Assembly (NCBI GenBank): GCA_949316235.1
Contig: OX438744.1
Span: 38,002,778 to 38,066,777 of the forward strand
Length of the DNA stretch: 64,000 nt
Origin: Oegoconia quadripuncta
Lineage: Eukaryota; Arthropoda; Insecta; Lepidoptera; Autostichidae
Reading direction: 5' to 3'
Made by a program: the position numbers and the translations under genes. Below the pieces are notes generated by a model, which had not been told where the DNA came from, did no database searches, and saw only the letters and a list, made by a program, of their open reading frames with translations. Below are positions 27,901 to 42,900 of this stretch, piece after piece (positions within the stretch are counted from its first letter, which is position 1; every line of letters begins with the position of its first letter).

Positions 27901-30900
27901 GTTCTTCAAGGTGGCCAACCCCAGGTCCCCGATCTTGACGCTGCCGGTCCCGCCCGTAATGAAGATGTTATCGCACTTCAGATCTCTGGAATCAAAAGCA
28001 TGTTGTCATTAGAAAACTAAACTACCCGCAAATACAACTCCCATCCCATTACGACTATTGCAGAGTCCATTGTTGGACATGAGCCTGACATGGTACGATT
28101 GGCATCGCTTTCCATGCTGTGCAGGCTAGTTGATGATGGCAGATGTCTTGGGAGCACCGCACCAACGTCGTTGCTGTCAATGACTATGCTATTATAACCC
28201 ACGAGAAGAGACGGGTTGGTCCTATCTTAAACGGCCGGCTCCCACTCGATCTAGTTCATGATTACTCTAAACTAGGTTACTTCCGTGATATTTGTCGGTC
28301 GATGAGTAAGACGTTCTGCACTAAACAAGATCCGATAACTGCCCACAACGGCTGTACTTATCCACATTAAATGGGTTATTAAAAGTTTGACAAACCCTAT
28401 CTAAAACAGCAGCAACGCGTGCGCAAGGATCGACTGTGACTGGCTACGCTTGCGTCTAGGTTTATTTTCTGTCGATGCCTAATTAAGCCAAATCGATGGC
28501 CTACAGAGGTGGTTTGAAAGCTTTTACTGTTAGGTGGACACAAATTGACCGATTGTGGCCATTATAAATTTAATAACCCGCCAAAACGCCAACGCACCGA
28601 CACCTATAGTGAAGTTAGAAAAGTTCCAGTTGTTTCGGTCAGTTTGAGCCTTACCATAATTGGCTTTTATTATTTCTTTATAATTTTCTAATCACTGATT
28701 TCGTTTATTTATTATTTTTGTGTACCACACAAAAGGTTTGCTTGTCGTTGTTACCTGTGCTAGAAATCTGAACGACCGTGATTTAGAAACTACCTGTGAA
28801 TGATTGGGGGCGTTCGCGAGTGGAGAAAATTCAGCCCTTTGAGGATCTGCCGGCACCAGGACTTGAGGACCTTGGGGTTGATGCGCTTAAATCTCCGGAG
28901 GTACCTTTAGACACGACAGAAGAGAGCTTGTTAATATATTTCGTTCTTCCAACTAATGATATATATGTTTAATGTGTTACTCACAAAAGCAGCTCTATTG
29001 CACAGTATTTTAAAAAAAAATGAGTTGACCAATGAGAGGTGTCCAATAATAAGAACTATAAATCGCAGCACAACGTCGTTAGTTCACATTGTGGCACGCA
29101 CATTTGAAGCTAAATGAAGCTGAACTCTGTACTGTTTGCGAATAGTTGAATTCAAAGGTGTATACTCACGCTTTGAGTGTCCCCGACAGCATCAGCTCGG
29201 TGATAAGCACAATATTTTTCTTTTTCGCCACAGTTCCTTCCCAGTAGTTGTAGAACCGCACAATATTGGGATGCTGAAGCTTCTTCAGCATATCGGCCTC
29301 CTCTCGGAAACGGAGTCTCTCAGTTTTGTTCAGTTTTTTCTCCTGCAAAGTCACGAAACTAGTATACAGATGTTCGTTTTAAACTAAAGCGTTTTGAGAC
29401 GACTTCCTAATGCAACTGAGAGTGACGTACCTAATGGCGAGCGGGGTACAACCATCTTAAAACTTAAATTTGCGGCCAAGACGGTCATATGTCTGAAGAA
29501 GTAACCTTAATGACATCTTATCTCGGGATCGCAGGCAACATAAAACAAAGAAACATTGATGTTATTGCATTTTTTTTTCAAATATACTGTGAAATGTTGC
29601 CAATACATGCGCAATCGGAAGACAAAGTTAAACATCATGGAGAGACAAGTGGTCAACTATTTAAGGACTAATCAGAAACGAATAGCTCACGCGACTGCGC
29701 CACGACTACTTCGCAGTAGGTAGATTGATTTTCCTTACACGCTAAACTCAACCGTATTTCTCATACGATAACTATCAAAGTTATTTAAAAAAAATTATGC
29801 GACTTACATCCTTTTCAAAAAAAAAAAAAAATTTAGCAATGGACTTTTTCTCAATTTAAAAAGAATAAGTCGCGTGCAGATTTTGATTAATTTTGATCCT
29901 TACATTATAAATACGGCTGAATTTAGCTTGTAACGAAAATCGATCTACCTACTTCGATCTATGATTATAACAGCAAAAACAAAGAGGAGGCGGAGTATAC
30001 GACTGTGTCATCGCAGTGGGCGTGGCTTAGGTATTATAACTGAATCACTTATAGGGTTCACACCACTTGCGATGTGGTTACGATAGGCACCGAAAAAAAT
30101 GAAATACGCTGGAAATAGTTGCAAACCGATGAAGCTTTTCCTTTTTTTTTTAGTTTTTTTTTTCTCCTCTTCCTAGAGGAGAAAAAAATCTCCTTTGCCT
30201 TCTCCTGAAGGCAAAGGGATCTAGCCCATAACAGCCATGTCTTATTTATCTTATTTCTTCAGTTTGTAAGTCAGTCTCAGTCAAAACAAGTAATTCGTCG
30301 TATACTTGGCGTATACAGAGTCTAGTCGCGGTCAAGTCATTCTTCAGTAAAGTGGCAGAATGCTTTACAAAAGATTTTGGCGGCTTCTCTTCTTACGCAC
30401 TTTAATTTACACTTCCCTTCAATTGTACACCATCACTAACGTTTGCTGCACAACATTCTGCCATTATTAAGCTTCAAAAGTCAGAATGCACAAATTATAA
30501 GAATTATAAAGAAAAATGCTACTTCACTCGCCGAGTTCCCGCCAAAAAGCCTGAAGCTTTTCCTGTAAGTGTTTGTGGAGGGTCATCAAAAGCTCCATCG
30601 ATTTCATTAATTAAAACACATTGTAAAAAGTCCTTTTCCAATTCAACAATTGATGTCGCCACGGCGGTATGACCCTTGCGCCTGCAGCGGCCTCTCCGTC
30701 ACCCCGCTCCACAGTCAATGTATTTAGATCGTCTCCTCTTCGATTTTCTCAGTGGTTACAACTGTATAATTTCTTGTGTCTGGTGGTGTGTCCCTCAAGG
30801 TATGGTAGTGTTGTTACTCACCAGCAGCTCGCACCAGGCGACGGCGACACCGGTCTGCGTATCGAGACCGTGGTAGACAGTCTTGAAGGACCCTCGACCT

Positions 30901-33900
30901 ACCTCCTTGTCGTACTTGAAAAACCTGAAATATATTGTTCAGTCAAGCATTTATCATAAAGCCTATAAAAGTCTTAACTTCTGGGCACAGGGCTTGAGAA
31001 GCATCACGCTGACGGTATATATCATCATAGTCCCCAACTGATAGGACACAGCCTTACTAGAGGGTACGGGATCTGCAACATATCACCTGGACCCAGTGCG
31101 GATTTGTGTCAAAAGTATGCGTATTTCAGGTCGCCCTAACACGTCAAGTTATATAATTAAATTAGCCATTCCATTGAATTTCTAGGTGTATCGTAATGGC
31201 GAACATTTCCGCTTTTACAAAAACTCTGATGCTCAGCCCTCAAATTACGTAACTTCATCGGTATACAAAATTGTTTGTTTGTTTTTCAAATCATACATTT
31301 ATCAATGTGTTGTGGAATCTTTCTATTAAGGATCAAAATGCCTGTGCCAGAAAGATACACTCTTCCTTAGCTTATATAGAAGGTATGATCAAGATGCAGA
31401 TATAACATTGTAAATTTAACTAAACACCCATAAGTAAATAACAATAACTATATATAAATAACTATAAGTGTGTGTGCGTGCGTGCGTGCATGTGTATGTT
31501 TACTAGGTATCGTCTTTGATAATATTAACCGATGACAAAACGTGAAATTGCCGAGCGAGGAGCCAACCAATCATTAACTAGATATCGTACCAAGTAAATA
31601 TTTTTGCATTCGATTGCTAATAATTTCCCTCTTAGATCGCTTGCGTTCGATTGCTATATTCGGTACCACGTAAGCGCCCTATAAGTAAGAATAAGGGGAT
31701 ACAGGAATAGATAGATAGATAAGCATTTATTTGCAACCATTTACACACACATAACAAATTTTAAATATGAATTATAATGGATAGATTTAGAAGGAAATCT
31801 ATATGTGTATCCCTTATCCTTACTTATAGGGCGCTTACGAAGTACCAAATTTAACGAGCTAAACGCCAAATAATTTTGTACGTGGTACGACTGCAGAATG
31901 TAACAAGATATCGTTGTAAACACACAATAGAACGCCTGAGGGTGAGTTAGATTGTATCGATCTAGTTGTTATTCTGCCTAAAAGTTGAATGTATGCGAGT
32001 AACTGGGGATACAAATAAATGTTTTATATCTATCGTTCCGTCTAGGTATTAAGCCTCCACTTGAAAACAACTCGGCCCATTTATTTAACATTTCACGAGT
32101 ACGTGACGTGGTTAAATTTGACGATATATGATCATTTTGCATCGTATGAAAAAAATCATATATAATCGTACATTGGTGTGCGAAAATAAAACATGTAGGA
32201 ATGTGACAAACGACTACACATTAGGTAATTCATGTAGAGGGTCTCACCTCCCACATGGTGAGACTCCGATAGGTTCCTCCTCGTCTTCCTTATCCTGCTT
32301 CTGCTTGTCCTGCTGCTGTTCTAGTTTGTCTAGTTCGATGTACCCTGAAAGCAAAGGGAACTGTTGCCAATTTCGATTCGATCCCCAGCGGGGTACATGT
32401 TTAAGTACTCGGTTTGGTTGGTGGTAGGGCATTTTAAATGTCCGCCTGGCTAGCTACCACCATCTTATCAAATCTGCCGCCAAGCAGCAATGTTAATAGC
32501 ATTGTTGTGTTCCGGTTGTCAGAGATAATACAGCCAGTTGCCCAAATATGTCGGAGTTTCCAGGTCAGTATGCTTCCACCTTCGGCCTCATCTTCACTTA
32601 ACATCAGGTGTGATCGAGGTCAAGTGCTAACCCGTTATGCACAATAAAAAACTTCATTTTTAATGTTTTGTTTCAACTCAATTACTTTTATGTTATAATT
32701 TCAGCTTGACAGCATTTTACAAAAAAGAAAATAAAACAAAATGTTTAATTTTTAGATAAGACACTTATGAACTATTTTTCATTGTCGCAAAGTGCGAGAA
32801 AATCCTACAAGGCTGATTTTAAGTGGAGCCTAAAGTACTGATGATGTCAATCCCAAAGGGGGTCTTAAAAATATTTACAATGGTGATTTTATAAAACTGT
32901 CAGGGTAGTCCTGATCGCACTTGAGTTTTTTTTAATATCCTACCTCGTTAGCGGTAGGACAGAGCGAGTAGCTTACTTGTTATCGGGGTTACTAATGGAC
33001 CACGATAAGCAAAGCTGTATCTCATGCTTCTCATTGTGATAGAAGATGTTTGTATACCGTTCTGCTGTTCCTGTGGCTGTTCCACCCCTTCCTCGTCGGG
33101 CGGTATAATCTTCTCCGTCGCAGTTGCTATCTCGATGTTCTCCTCCTGTGAACACCAGACAAATTCATCAACAAGACACATAACCGAATGCTAGATTCTA
33201 GAGCTTGCTCTTCTCTTTTTTATTTATTTTATTTCAATGATTCCAGTCTTTTTGTCTATTTATTTGACGCCCTCTGACGCGGCAGCCATTTTGTTTTTTC
33301 TATTTATTTTCCAGAAGCCCAAATGGTATCACCCCTTCTACATACCACTTCAATGTTTGAGAGAATCGGCCTGTAAACAGAGAAGCCGCTTAGCCAAATA
33401 TCAAAACTCAAAGCCACAATCTTGGCTAGTTTTTGTCGGTTTCTGGCCACCCACTACTGACTTTATACTCAATTCAACTGCTAATCTCTCGAAATGGAGC
33501 ATCTCAGTTAGTGAGACAGTGATAATGTACACACAAATTTGAACTCGTTTTTAATACAAGACCCTTCCACTTCTTATTACAGTAGTTGAATTTTTTACAG
33601 GAGGTTACAGTCCCACTATAAGCACTGCGACCTTTGCAGGTCTATTGCGACATTCCCTTGGTTTAAAGCTCGTCTACGCTAGCGACCTGCATGTACCATA
33701 CGATATCCCGAAAGGCGAAGAGTTTAACGTTATCTGGTGAGACATAAAGTGGCCCTTCAAAGAAGTACTCCTAGGGACGTATTAATAAACCATTCTTGAG
33801 ACTGAGATCGCGTCTCAGTCTCAATACAACTTTTCTTTATACTGTTCTAATATGCAACAGATTCTCAAGCGTCATCTTGAGGTCATCTCAATCTTGAGGA

Positions 33901-36900
33901 CGGTTTACTAATGGGCCCTAGAGTGGATAATTGCATAACACTCACAAAGGATATGAAAGGGCGTTTCCTCTTCCTCACTGATAGTACGCTCATATGCTTG
34001 TTTAATCCTACCTCCACACTCCTCCCACTGTAACTCCTTTAAGCTAGGATCGACAGTGGTACTCGAACGGCGCCTACTGAAGGTAGATGGTGTCCTACGT
34101 GACTCTTTTGCTACCTTAGACCCCAGGCTAATTAAAGAAAGAAATAGGGTGTGTAAGAAGAAAAAGGTTTCCCACTTCCCCCCTTGGCAAATGCTTGCTT
34201 GTTCAGGCGACAAGCCGCGACGAGCATTCAGCCGTTATGATACAAGCGAATACAGAATTCCCCGTACTTACATACATAAATAGATACGCGCGAGAAACAT
34301 AGCCCTTTACAGTTAGACAATTAAATAGTAGTAGAAGTTCTTACCAGATCCTGCTCAGAGAGGAAGGGGTCGTCCTCCAGTCGTGCAACTAACTTGTTCC
34401 CACTGTCGTCCAGCTCTGGGTCGCATATGGCACCCTGGCCCGAGCTGCGACGCCGGTAACCACCCACGGCCACGCCCACGCCTGGTTGGCTCGCCTGGAA
34501 CGCATCAGTGGACTGTTAGTTGCAGTAGTTATGGTACATTCAAACATAACGTTACGTTTGTCATCATCTTCACTTTACATCAGGTGTGATTGAGGTCAAG
34601 TGCTTACCCGTTGTGCAAAAAAAAAACCTCTATCCCAAATGGGGGTGGCCCAGATATCCCAAACATCAGCATTTGGGTATTCAAAACAAGAAAAGTTTAG
34701 TGCTTGAAACAATACCCCCTATCGAAATATATACAGAAATGCACATGTGACAGGGGTGAGTCCATCGACGATACAACGGGTTCTCTACCTTTTCGCCGAA
34801 AATTGTTTGCCAACAAACCTTTCGCAGGAATTTATTTCGTCGAATAATCATTTGCCAACTTATCATATAATTTTGTGTTTCCCAACCACATAGTTACCAA
34901 CTGTTTGGTCGGCTTTTTATAATGACACTTATCAAAATGTCAACTTTCAAGTAGCGGAATGTCACACCTAATATTTAAATGTGACCTAAACTAACCTGTT
35001 TCCTTTCATAAAACCGATACGCTTGTGTTCTTGTTATACTTATTACAAAAAATTGTTGTGTGGCCTAGTGAAAAATTTTGACAAATGATGATTGTGTCAT
35101 TATAATATTCAGCTTAACAATAATTCTACCAAATGAAACGTTGTCATACAAAAATTTGCTAATCGTTAGTTGACAAAGTGAAACATTTGTTGGCGAAACA
35201 TTGGTGGGCAAGTGATTATCGACCAAACAATTTTCGGCGAAACGGCCGGATTCCGTTACAATGTGCATATCCATAGATGTTTTTTGATGGAAAGACCATA
35301 GTCGCTTTTTAGGACACCCACGGGAAGAGATGAGTTGCTTCTTTTTACGTTCCGAAACCAATTGTGGTGAAAAAATAATGCAGTGCCGCGTTCATAGGAA
35401 ATTTGTTCGAAAACTTCTCATAGAGCACCTTAACAGGTGGCAAAGTTCCGAGTTCAATTCTTTTAAATAATGGCTTTCCTGTTTTGGAATTCTGCCAGCA
35501 TCAAGTCAGTCATGGGAGGGATAACATTGCAGATAACCGGTTGACAGATTTTTAATGTGGTTATTAATTTATTTACATACACCAGTTGAAGTTGATCCTA
35601 TCTAAATATTTAGTATCTAGTTATTTATTTATTTTAATTTTCTTGGGAAAACCAACAGCTGTTTTACAATTTATCACTTAAACTAAGAAACTGAAAGCCA
35701 ATTAGAGGTGTCCACTGAATGATACTGAATATAGAATGTGTGTAGATGTCTAAAATGTACAAGTACCGATAATTGAGTAGGTTCAAACGCGTCCCACCTT
35801 AAACGATATAGACGGAACGATAAGATAGATTAGTAAGCCCATCGTCGTTGAAACGTGTAAGTCTATAGATGATTTTTGGAGCAAAGTCTCTTGGTCGCTT
35901 TTTACGACACCCATGGGAAAAGATTGATTGGCTATTTGTGCAATAAATCATATTTTGTATTGTAAACAGTGGATATGTACTTTCAGAGGCGCGGCAAAAA
36001 CACGCACAAAACAAATTTCATTACATTAGTTTGTGACTTCACATAATGTCATAAAACACATTGCTCCGTTATTGGGTCGAGCATTACCTTTTTATAGTCT
36101 ATGCCGTGCAATATAAACTTTTAGTGTAGTTCTTAAATAATTAGGTGAGGTAATAAACTATGTCAGTGGATAAAAATACTATTATGGATTATAAATAAAC
36201 GCAGACTGTTGGTCAGACAAGTCAAACGTAACAGGTGATTCTTATTGCGCGACATTAAGGTCTTAGACTGATAATGTGATGTCCAATTGGTTTTGGTTTA
36301 CAATTACACATTAAAAATATTAAATTTTAAGTCGTCCTTGATGTAGACGACATATTAGAATAAAATTTCCATTCAAATAATATAAATGCGAATGTTTAAG
36401 TGTTTGTTTGTTTGGCGAAACGAATGAACAGATTTGGATGCAACACAGGTAGAATAGGATACTTTTTATGTGAATAAAGCGAGTAGTAATATCAGAATAA
36501 ACAATATTAGTTCTTTCAATAATAATTACAAATTGAAAAGCATCAGCTGTCAAACAAACCCGTTCATTTTGGGTCAGACGTTTTGGCGCTAATAGCTATA
36601 GACAGACACGGTGTTCAGTATAGAACCTCGCCTGACGCTGTCGGCACGATTATGTAAAGACTGGCGCCATCTATCGACGAACCCGTGAAGATGAGGAAGA
36701 GGTGCCGAGCATGTTTACAGGTTAATGGTCACCAATTTGAACAAATTTTGTAATAAAATTAGTCATTAAACAAATTACGTTTTATTTGCTATCCTTTTAC
36801 GATCGGACACATTTAATTTTCATTAGTTGAAATTGTTGCTTAAAGTGCTTTAGTTGCGGAAATTAATTCGGATCTAAAAGTGATAATAACACTTTTAGCA

Positions 36901-39900
36901 TATCATTAGAAAGGGTATGGACTGGGGATGTTTTGAAAAATCAGAAGAACTCCAACCCTGTTAGTTTTTTTTAAACCCCATAGAAAGTGGCCCTTAAAAT
37001 TATTTTTTTACATTACTACGGTACTTCAGGCCCCATAACTTTTCTTCTCTACAATTTTCTGGTGTGAAATTAATTTTTACAGTACACTAAGACTCTAACG
37101 ATTAAAACAAGACCATTAGCAGACCTGTCCTATGGATAGATTTTGAGCTACAGGTAGTTTTAATAAAAAAAAATGGAGTTTTCCTTAAAAATAAAAAAAA
37201 ATCATTAAAATAAAACCTGGCGGTCAAGGTCAATATAATGGGCGGGGGTAGGTTGCAAACCATCCCTAGTTTCTACCCTAGGCGTATGTACAGCTCCCTA
37301 CCAAACACGCTGTATATGGCGCGTGGGCAGGTTTGCTTTCTCTTCCAATCGGTGCAGCATTCCAACAATAAACCATCGATCAGACCACAGCTGCCGTTTA
37401 TCTTCTCCCAACACACGGAGAGAACTAAGTCTACAAAATAACACCTCTCATTGGTACGTTAGTATTATATTAATTCTGTATCATTAATTAAAATAAAGCA
37501 TTTAAAGATTTGGAATAGATTGAAATTCATAAAGCGGACAGTGATATCCTTTGCTATATCAAAATTACTCTGCGAACACTTGAAAATTTTCTTCTTCACA
37601 CATTAAAATTTTTCAATGCAGGTATTTTCAGGCATTATTGAATACTAGCTTTCCATCCGCAGCTTCGTCTGTGTGGAATAACTATATCGCGGATATGTTT
37701 AATTTGTTTATCCCGCGGGAACTACTCACTTTATCGGAATAAATAGGATCCTATGTATTAATCCAGGGTATATTCTATCTATATACCTAATTTCATCCAA
37801 ATCCGTTCATCCGTTTCGTCGTGATTTAGCAACAAACAAACATCCAAACTTTCGCATTTATAATATTAGTTGTATATAGGATTTGACGACCTGTTTGGTG
37901 TAGTGGTTAGAAACTCTGCTACTATACCAAATGGTCGCGAGTTCGAATCCCGCTAGGGGCATATGTTTGTATGATGAATGCAGACATGTGTTCCCGAGTT
38001 ATGGATGTTTTTCATTTATGCATGTATTTATTTACAAAAAAAATGTATTTGTGTAGTTTATCAACCATCTGGTATCCATAACACAAGCCTAGATGCTTAC
38101 TGTGGACCTAGATGGAGCTGTGTGTTTGTGCAAAGACATTTATTATTATTATTATTTATTATAGGATGTGTGTGAATTACCAACCTGTCTCTTTCGGTGG
38201 TTGTCGTAAAAAGCGACTAAGGGACTTTGCATAAAACAAGCAAAGACTTGGACTTCAACGGAGATGGGCTCACCCCCTGTATATTTCGACAGGAGAGCCG
38301 TGAATGTTGTTCCAAGCATTAAACTTGTAATATTTGGAACACCCAAATGCTTATGTGTGGGATATCCCTGACCACTACATTTGGGATTATGTACGTAACT
38401 TATATTTTTAACTAGTAATGGTACATACAACACTGGTGGTAAGAGAGTTGAGCATGTCGAAAGTGTTGCTCTGCTGGGTGTGGATGATCGCGAGGGCGTT
38501 GTACGGCCGCGGGCCCAGCACTGGGGTCTTCATGACCCCCACCTCTCCTGGAACCACCACCTGTAAATTGTAGACAATGTGTTGTAGCCTTGGGGCTCTA
38601 TTGAATCGAGAATAAAGTTTATTGTCAATACGTAGATCGACATTTTAAATCATAATAAATATAAGGTTAAGGTAACAAAATATAAAGGCATCGGGACTAG
38701 GTTACCACATGATAGGCGTTTGCAGCATTTGACAGGCGTGCGTCCGGCATTTGTCTGAGACAGGCTTCTACCTGTCAAAGACAAATGCTCTCTGTTATCA
38801 AGAAGATCCCTTCCAGACAAGATCCTTCTAGACCTTGTCTGCAAGAGATCGCTTTTAGTGATAAGACCGACTAATTGTGTTCTATTGTTATCATCAAAAT
38901 TGTAAATTATTTTGCGCAATAAAGAGTATTTCTATTGTATTGTATTGTAAAGATTTTTTGTGCACCATAATTATATATTTCAATGTAATTTGTTTTGTCA
39001 AGATTTAATTGTAAATTATGGTTTTGTAGCCATTGAGCAATTGAATTAATTGAGTCATTTATATTTTATTCATAAACATGAAAGTCCGTATTTCTATAAC
39101 ATGTCACTATTAACGATACATCAGCCGCGAATAAAGAACATGGATTAGTTGTCACGTCTGTTAAATAATTGATGTAGAGCAAAAATAGAATAGCATTGTG
39201 TTTGAATTTAACTTTGTACATTATTTAAGACAGCGAACTATATATTTATTTACATAACCCAGTAAGTCGTATATGGTAATGACTTGTTTATTTCCTAAAT
39301 AATTTAACTATTTTTTCCCGCAACCAACAGACCGACTCGAGGCCAGAGGTAAACTGAGCGATTTATAATTTTTTTTCCAAATTCTAAAGTATTTTTGAGT
39401 ATTTAATTTAACAAACCAAACTAAAACTTTGTCTTTCTCCTCGACTAACACAGTTTAGTAAGGAACAACTACAAATGAATGATAACTTAGCCAATAAAAG
39501 TGTTAAAAATAACTAAGTATCTTTTATAAAACAATAGATGACCACAGAATGTTACGGAAAAACAGACGTATATTTATTTATATATTTACCATAATGTAAG
39601 CGACTAACAGCTGTACACATAGGGTTCCAATTAAGTGGATAGTCGCTGCTTTTGCCTCGATGCAGAATAGACATTGGGTATAGAGTTAAATTAAACATTA
39701 TTGACCGCCACCGTGACACAATGTAAACAATATAGGGTTTACGAATCGGAAGTCGCGGGTCACATCCCCAGCGGGGTACATGTTTAGTACTGAGTTTGGA
39801 TGTGGTAAGGCATTTTAAATGTCCGCCTCGCTAGCTACCACCACCTTATTTAAGTCTGCCGCCAAACAGAAAAGTTAATAGCATCGTTGTGTGCCATCTG

Positions 39901-42900
39901 TCAGAGATAAGATAACCAACCACTCAAATAAGATGGGGTTACCGGGTCAGTACGCATCAATCGACCTCATCTTCACTTGGTGTGATTGAGGTCAAGTGCT
40001 AACCCGTTGTGCATAAAAAAGTAACAATAATTCCACGTTTTTCAGGTGTGTATCGCGCCATTGTCCTCAACAACATAATCATCGAAGCACAAAGGCATTT
40101 GACGCCATTTGCAAAAATGATGGCACATTCACATTATGACATTATTTTTGCCCCAACTTGTACATGTTCAGCTCTTTTATCAATCGTCGAATTTGATAAA
40201 TGAAGCCCTACTACTATTAGTCGAATTGGCAGTTGGCGATAAAATTCCTTACCATCGAAGTTAGACAATAAGGGGCTGGCCAGACATTGCCTTATTACCT
40301 TAAAGGTCTTCTCCTTCCCGTGCACGGTTTTCTCCTTCGGCAGCACGCCTGAGTCGAGGTGGTGGCCCGGCTGCGAGATCTGATGGCCATGGCTGTGCAG
40401 CCCTGATGTCATCTGAGGTCAAACATAGATACTTATGAATTATTTAATCATATGGTTGGGAAATGTGACATGTGACAAATAGACACTGACAATTTTTTTT
40501 TATTTCTGGGCTAAATCACATAATAAAAAAAAAATTACGGAGCTCTTTTCATGTGCTTGCTCTTATTTCTTAGATTCGCTGAAACTTTTATAAAGCGGTT
40601 ACTTTTAAAAATTAACGCTTCCTATACTTAACTTAATGTTATCCGATAATACACACAAAGTAGCTAAATTTGGATTTGCCGTCCCCCAAAAAAAATCAAA
40701 AATGTTTGTATGGAGAAAACAGTCTTAATGAAATTCTTCATACAAAACGCCAATTTCATAGGTAAGGACTTAATATTTCGTCCAAGCGAATGAGCAGGAC
40801 AACCATTATTTCGCGCGGCATAAACAATTATGCTAGTATTGCACGACGAAATTATAAAGATTCCATTTGTGTCATTTGGCTACAGAACCCTAATAAAAAT
40901 CATCTCATTAACGTGGAGGCCACATGATCGGAGATACTCGCGTATCATCTCAAATCACTGATATCGCTGATCTGATAAATGTTATCGTTAAAATAATGTA
41001 ATTTAGAAAACATAACATAATTTAGATTAGACAGCTATGTACTACATATGTAAGTACAAAGGCAAATTCTTTAGATAACGTTTACTTCCTGAATCTATTG
41101 TACTTGATCAATGTCACATTTTAGTTAAATTATCTATAGTCGAACCTATACATACATTTAATAGAGAGTGGCTAGTAAACATTAAACAAACTGACTGTGG
41201 CTTGGCTGAAGAATTATGATTACGAGTTGTGAAACGCTACTTTCTTCAGTATCGTAGCTGATAAATTAAAATCATGATCATGATCCAGCCCCCCCCCCCC
41301 CCCCAAGGGGAGGTCCATTCCCGGAGTGCGTCTAGCGCACCCTCCGTAGGGGGAGCCTCACATCCACGGTTCACCATTCGAAATATACAGAAATGCACAC
41401 GTAAATTTTGAAGTCTCTTATTTGTCTTTTACAATGCCCACGGGAAGAGACGTGTTGATTCTATGTCTTTTTAGTTTGCAATGTTCGCACATACGAACAT
41501 TGCAAACTAAAAAGACAGAATCAACACGTCTTACATAAGTTGTCCGTTAGAATTTGCTGGTATCTGATTGAGCTGAAATGTCGCATATTTATGCAAGTTC
41601 CGTGACAATGCAATATTATGATACCATCGAGCTGATCTGATGCCTAGCCGGGATGTAGGGATTGGAGGAAGAGTCGAATTTGTTTTGTCACCATGTGCAC
41701 TATCCATTATACACGATGACTAGGGTCTAAAGATGGACCCAGAAGTTTACTCCATCAAAATTACTCGTATTTGTACTAGAACAATATGTGATAATCATGA
41801 TGGAATATTATAAGCTTGCTTTTAAGAGTGTTTTTAATGTAGAACCTATTCATCATCTTCTTGACCTGGTCCCAATTTATTTTAGAGAACTTGGGACGGT
41901 ATAGTGTAAATATTCAGTATGCTACTATTAAACATGTAATCAATCAATCAATCAATCATTTATTTGTGAAACACAGGATTTACAATAGTAGATGTTTAAA
42001 TTAAGCATTTGAGCGCCGTGGTCAGCCGATAGGCATACAAATATAAAAATAACATGCAAAAAATATACACGGAACATTAAAATATACACGGAACATTAAA
42101 ATATACACGGAACATTAAAATATACACGGAACATTAAAATCAGATAATTATTTACATACAAAATAGTCAAATTCCTTAAATTAACTTATTTTTATAATAA
42201 AAAAATAATATACAAATGCCATACAGGAAACCTTGAAATTATCAAATTATTTAATTTTAAATGTCATATTCATTATGTACTTATTTAATATAATTTAAAG
42301 ATACATATTTTTTATTATTATATAATTTCTCAAATGTCCTTATCGTTTAAAAAGCTGTCAACTGAGTAATATGCCTTCATCATCAGCATCCTGTGCAGGT
42401 TTACTTTGTAGTCTTTTAAACTAGCTTCTCTAACGTGCCTCGGAATTTTATTATATATTTTGGCTGCCATCACTTTATGTATGTATGCTGCCATGTAAAA
42501 AATCTTATACCCTGCAGGCAATTCGACGACCGATTGGTGTAGTGGATAGTGACCCTATCAGCGAAACCAACGGTTGCGGGTTCGAATCCCGCGAGCGGTA
42601 AATGTTTGTGTGCTGAATACGAACATTTATTCCCGAGACATGGATGTTTATATAAATATTTATGTATGTTTATCCGTCATTTAGTATCCAAAGCACAAGC
42701 TTTGCTTAGTTTGGGACTAACGGATTGGTGTAAGTGTCCGAAATATTTATTTATTTATATTTTTATTAAAAAAAAAAGTCGTTTATGGAACGCCCGATCA
42801 TTTACATTTAGAGCACAAGTCAAGGCACATTTTCTAGCGTCTTGAATGATGCCATATTCCTTTGTTCCCGGTAGTTCTGTTGGACAGTTCTGTTAGCCGA

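Noticed and set aside
38429..38440. Earlier GT donor for exon 3
   Set aside because: It would leave phase 1 and break the join to exon 4; gtatgt a few bases on keeps phase 0.
41289..41304. Poly-C tract as a functional quadruplex or regulatory site
   Set aside because: Length differs between the duplication copies and such runs are prone to sequencing error; nothing else supports a function.
42525..42600. tRNA-like sequence with good A and B boxes
   Set aside because: It is the head of a SINE repeated many times (also 37885, 55363, 46061, 61475) with a body and tail attached; the acceptor stem does not pair as in a working tRNA.
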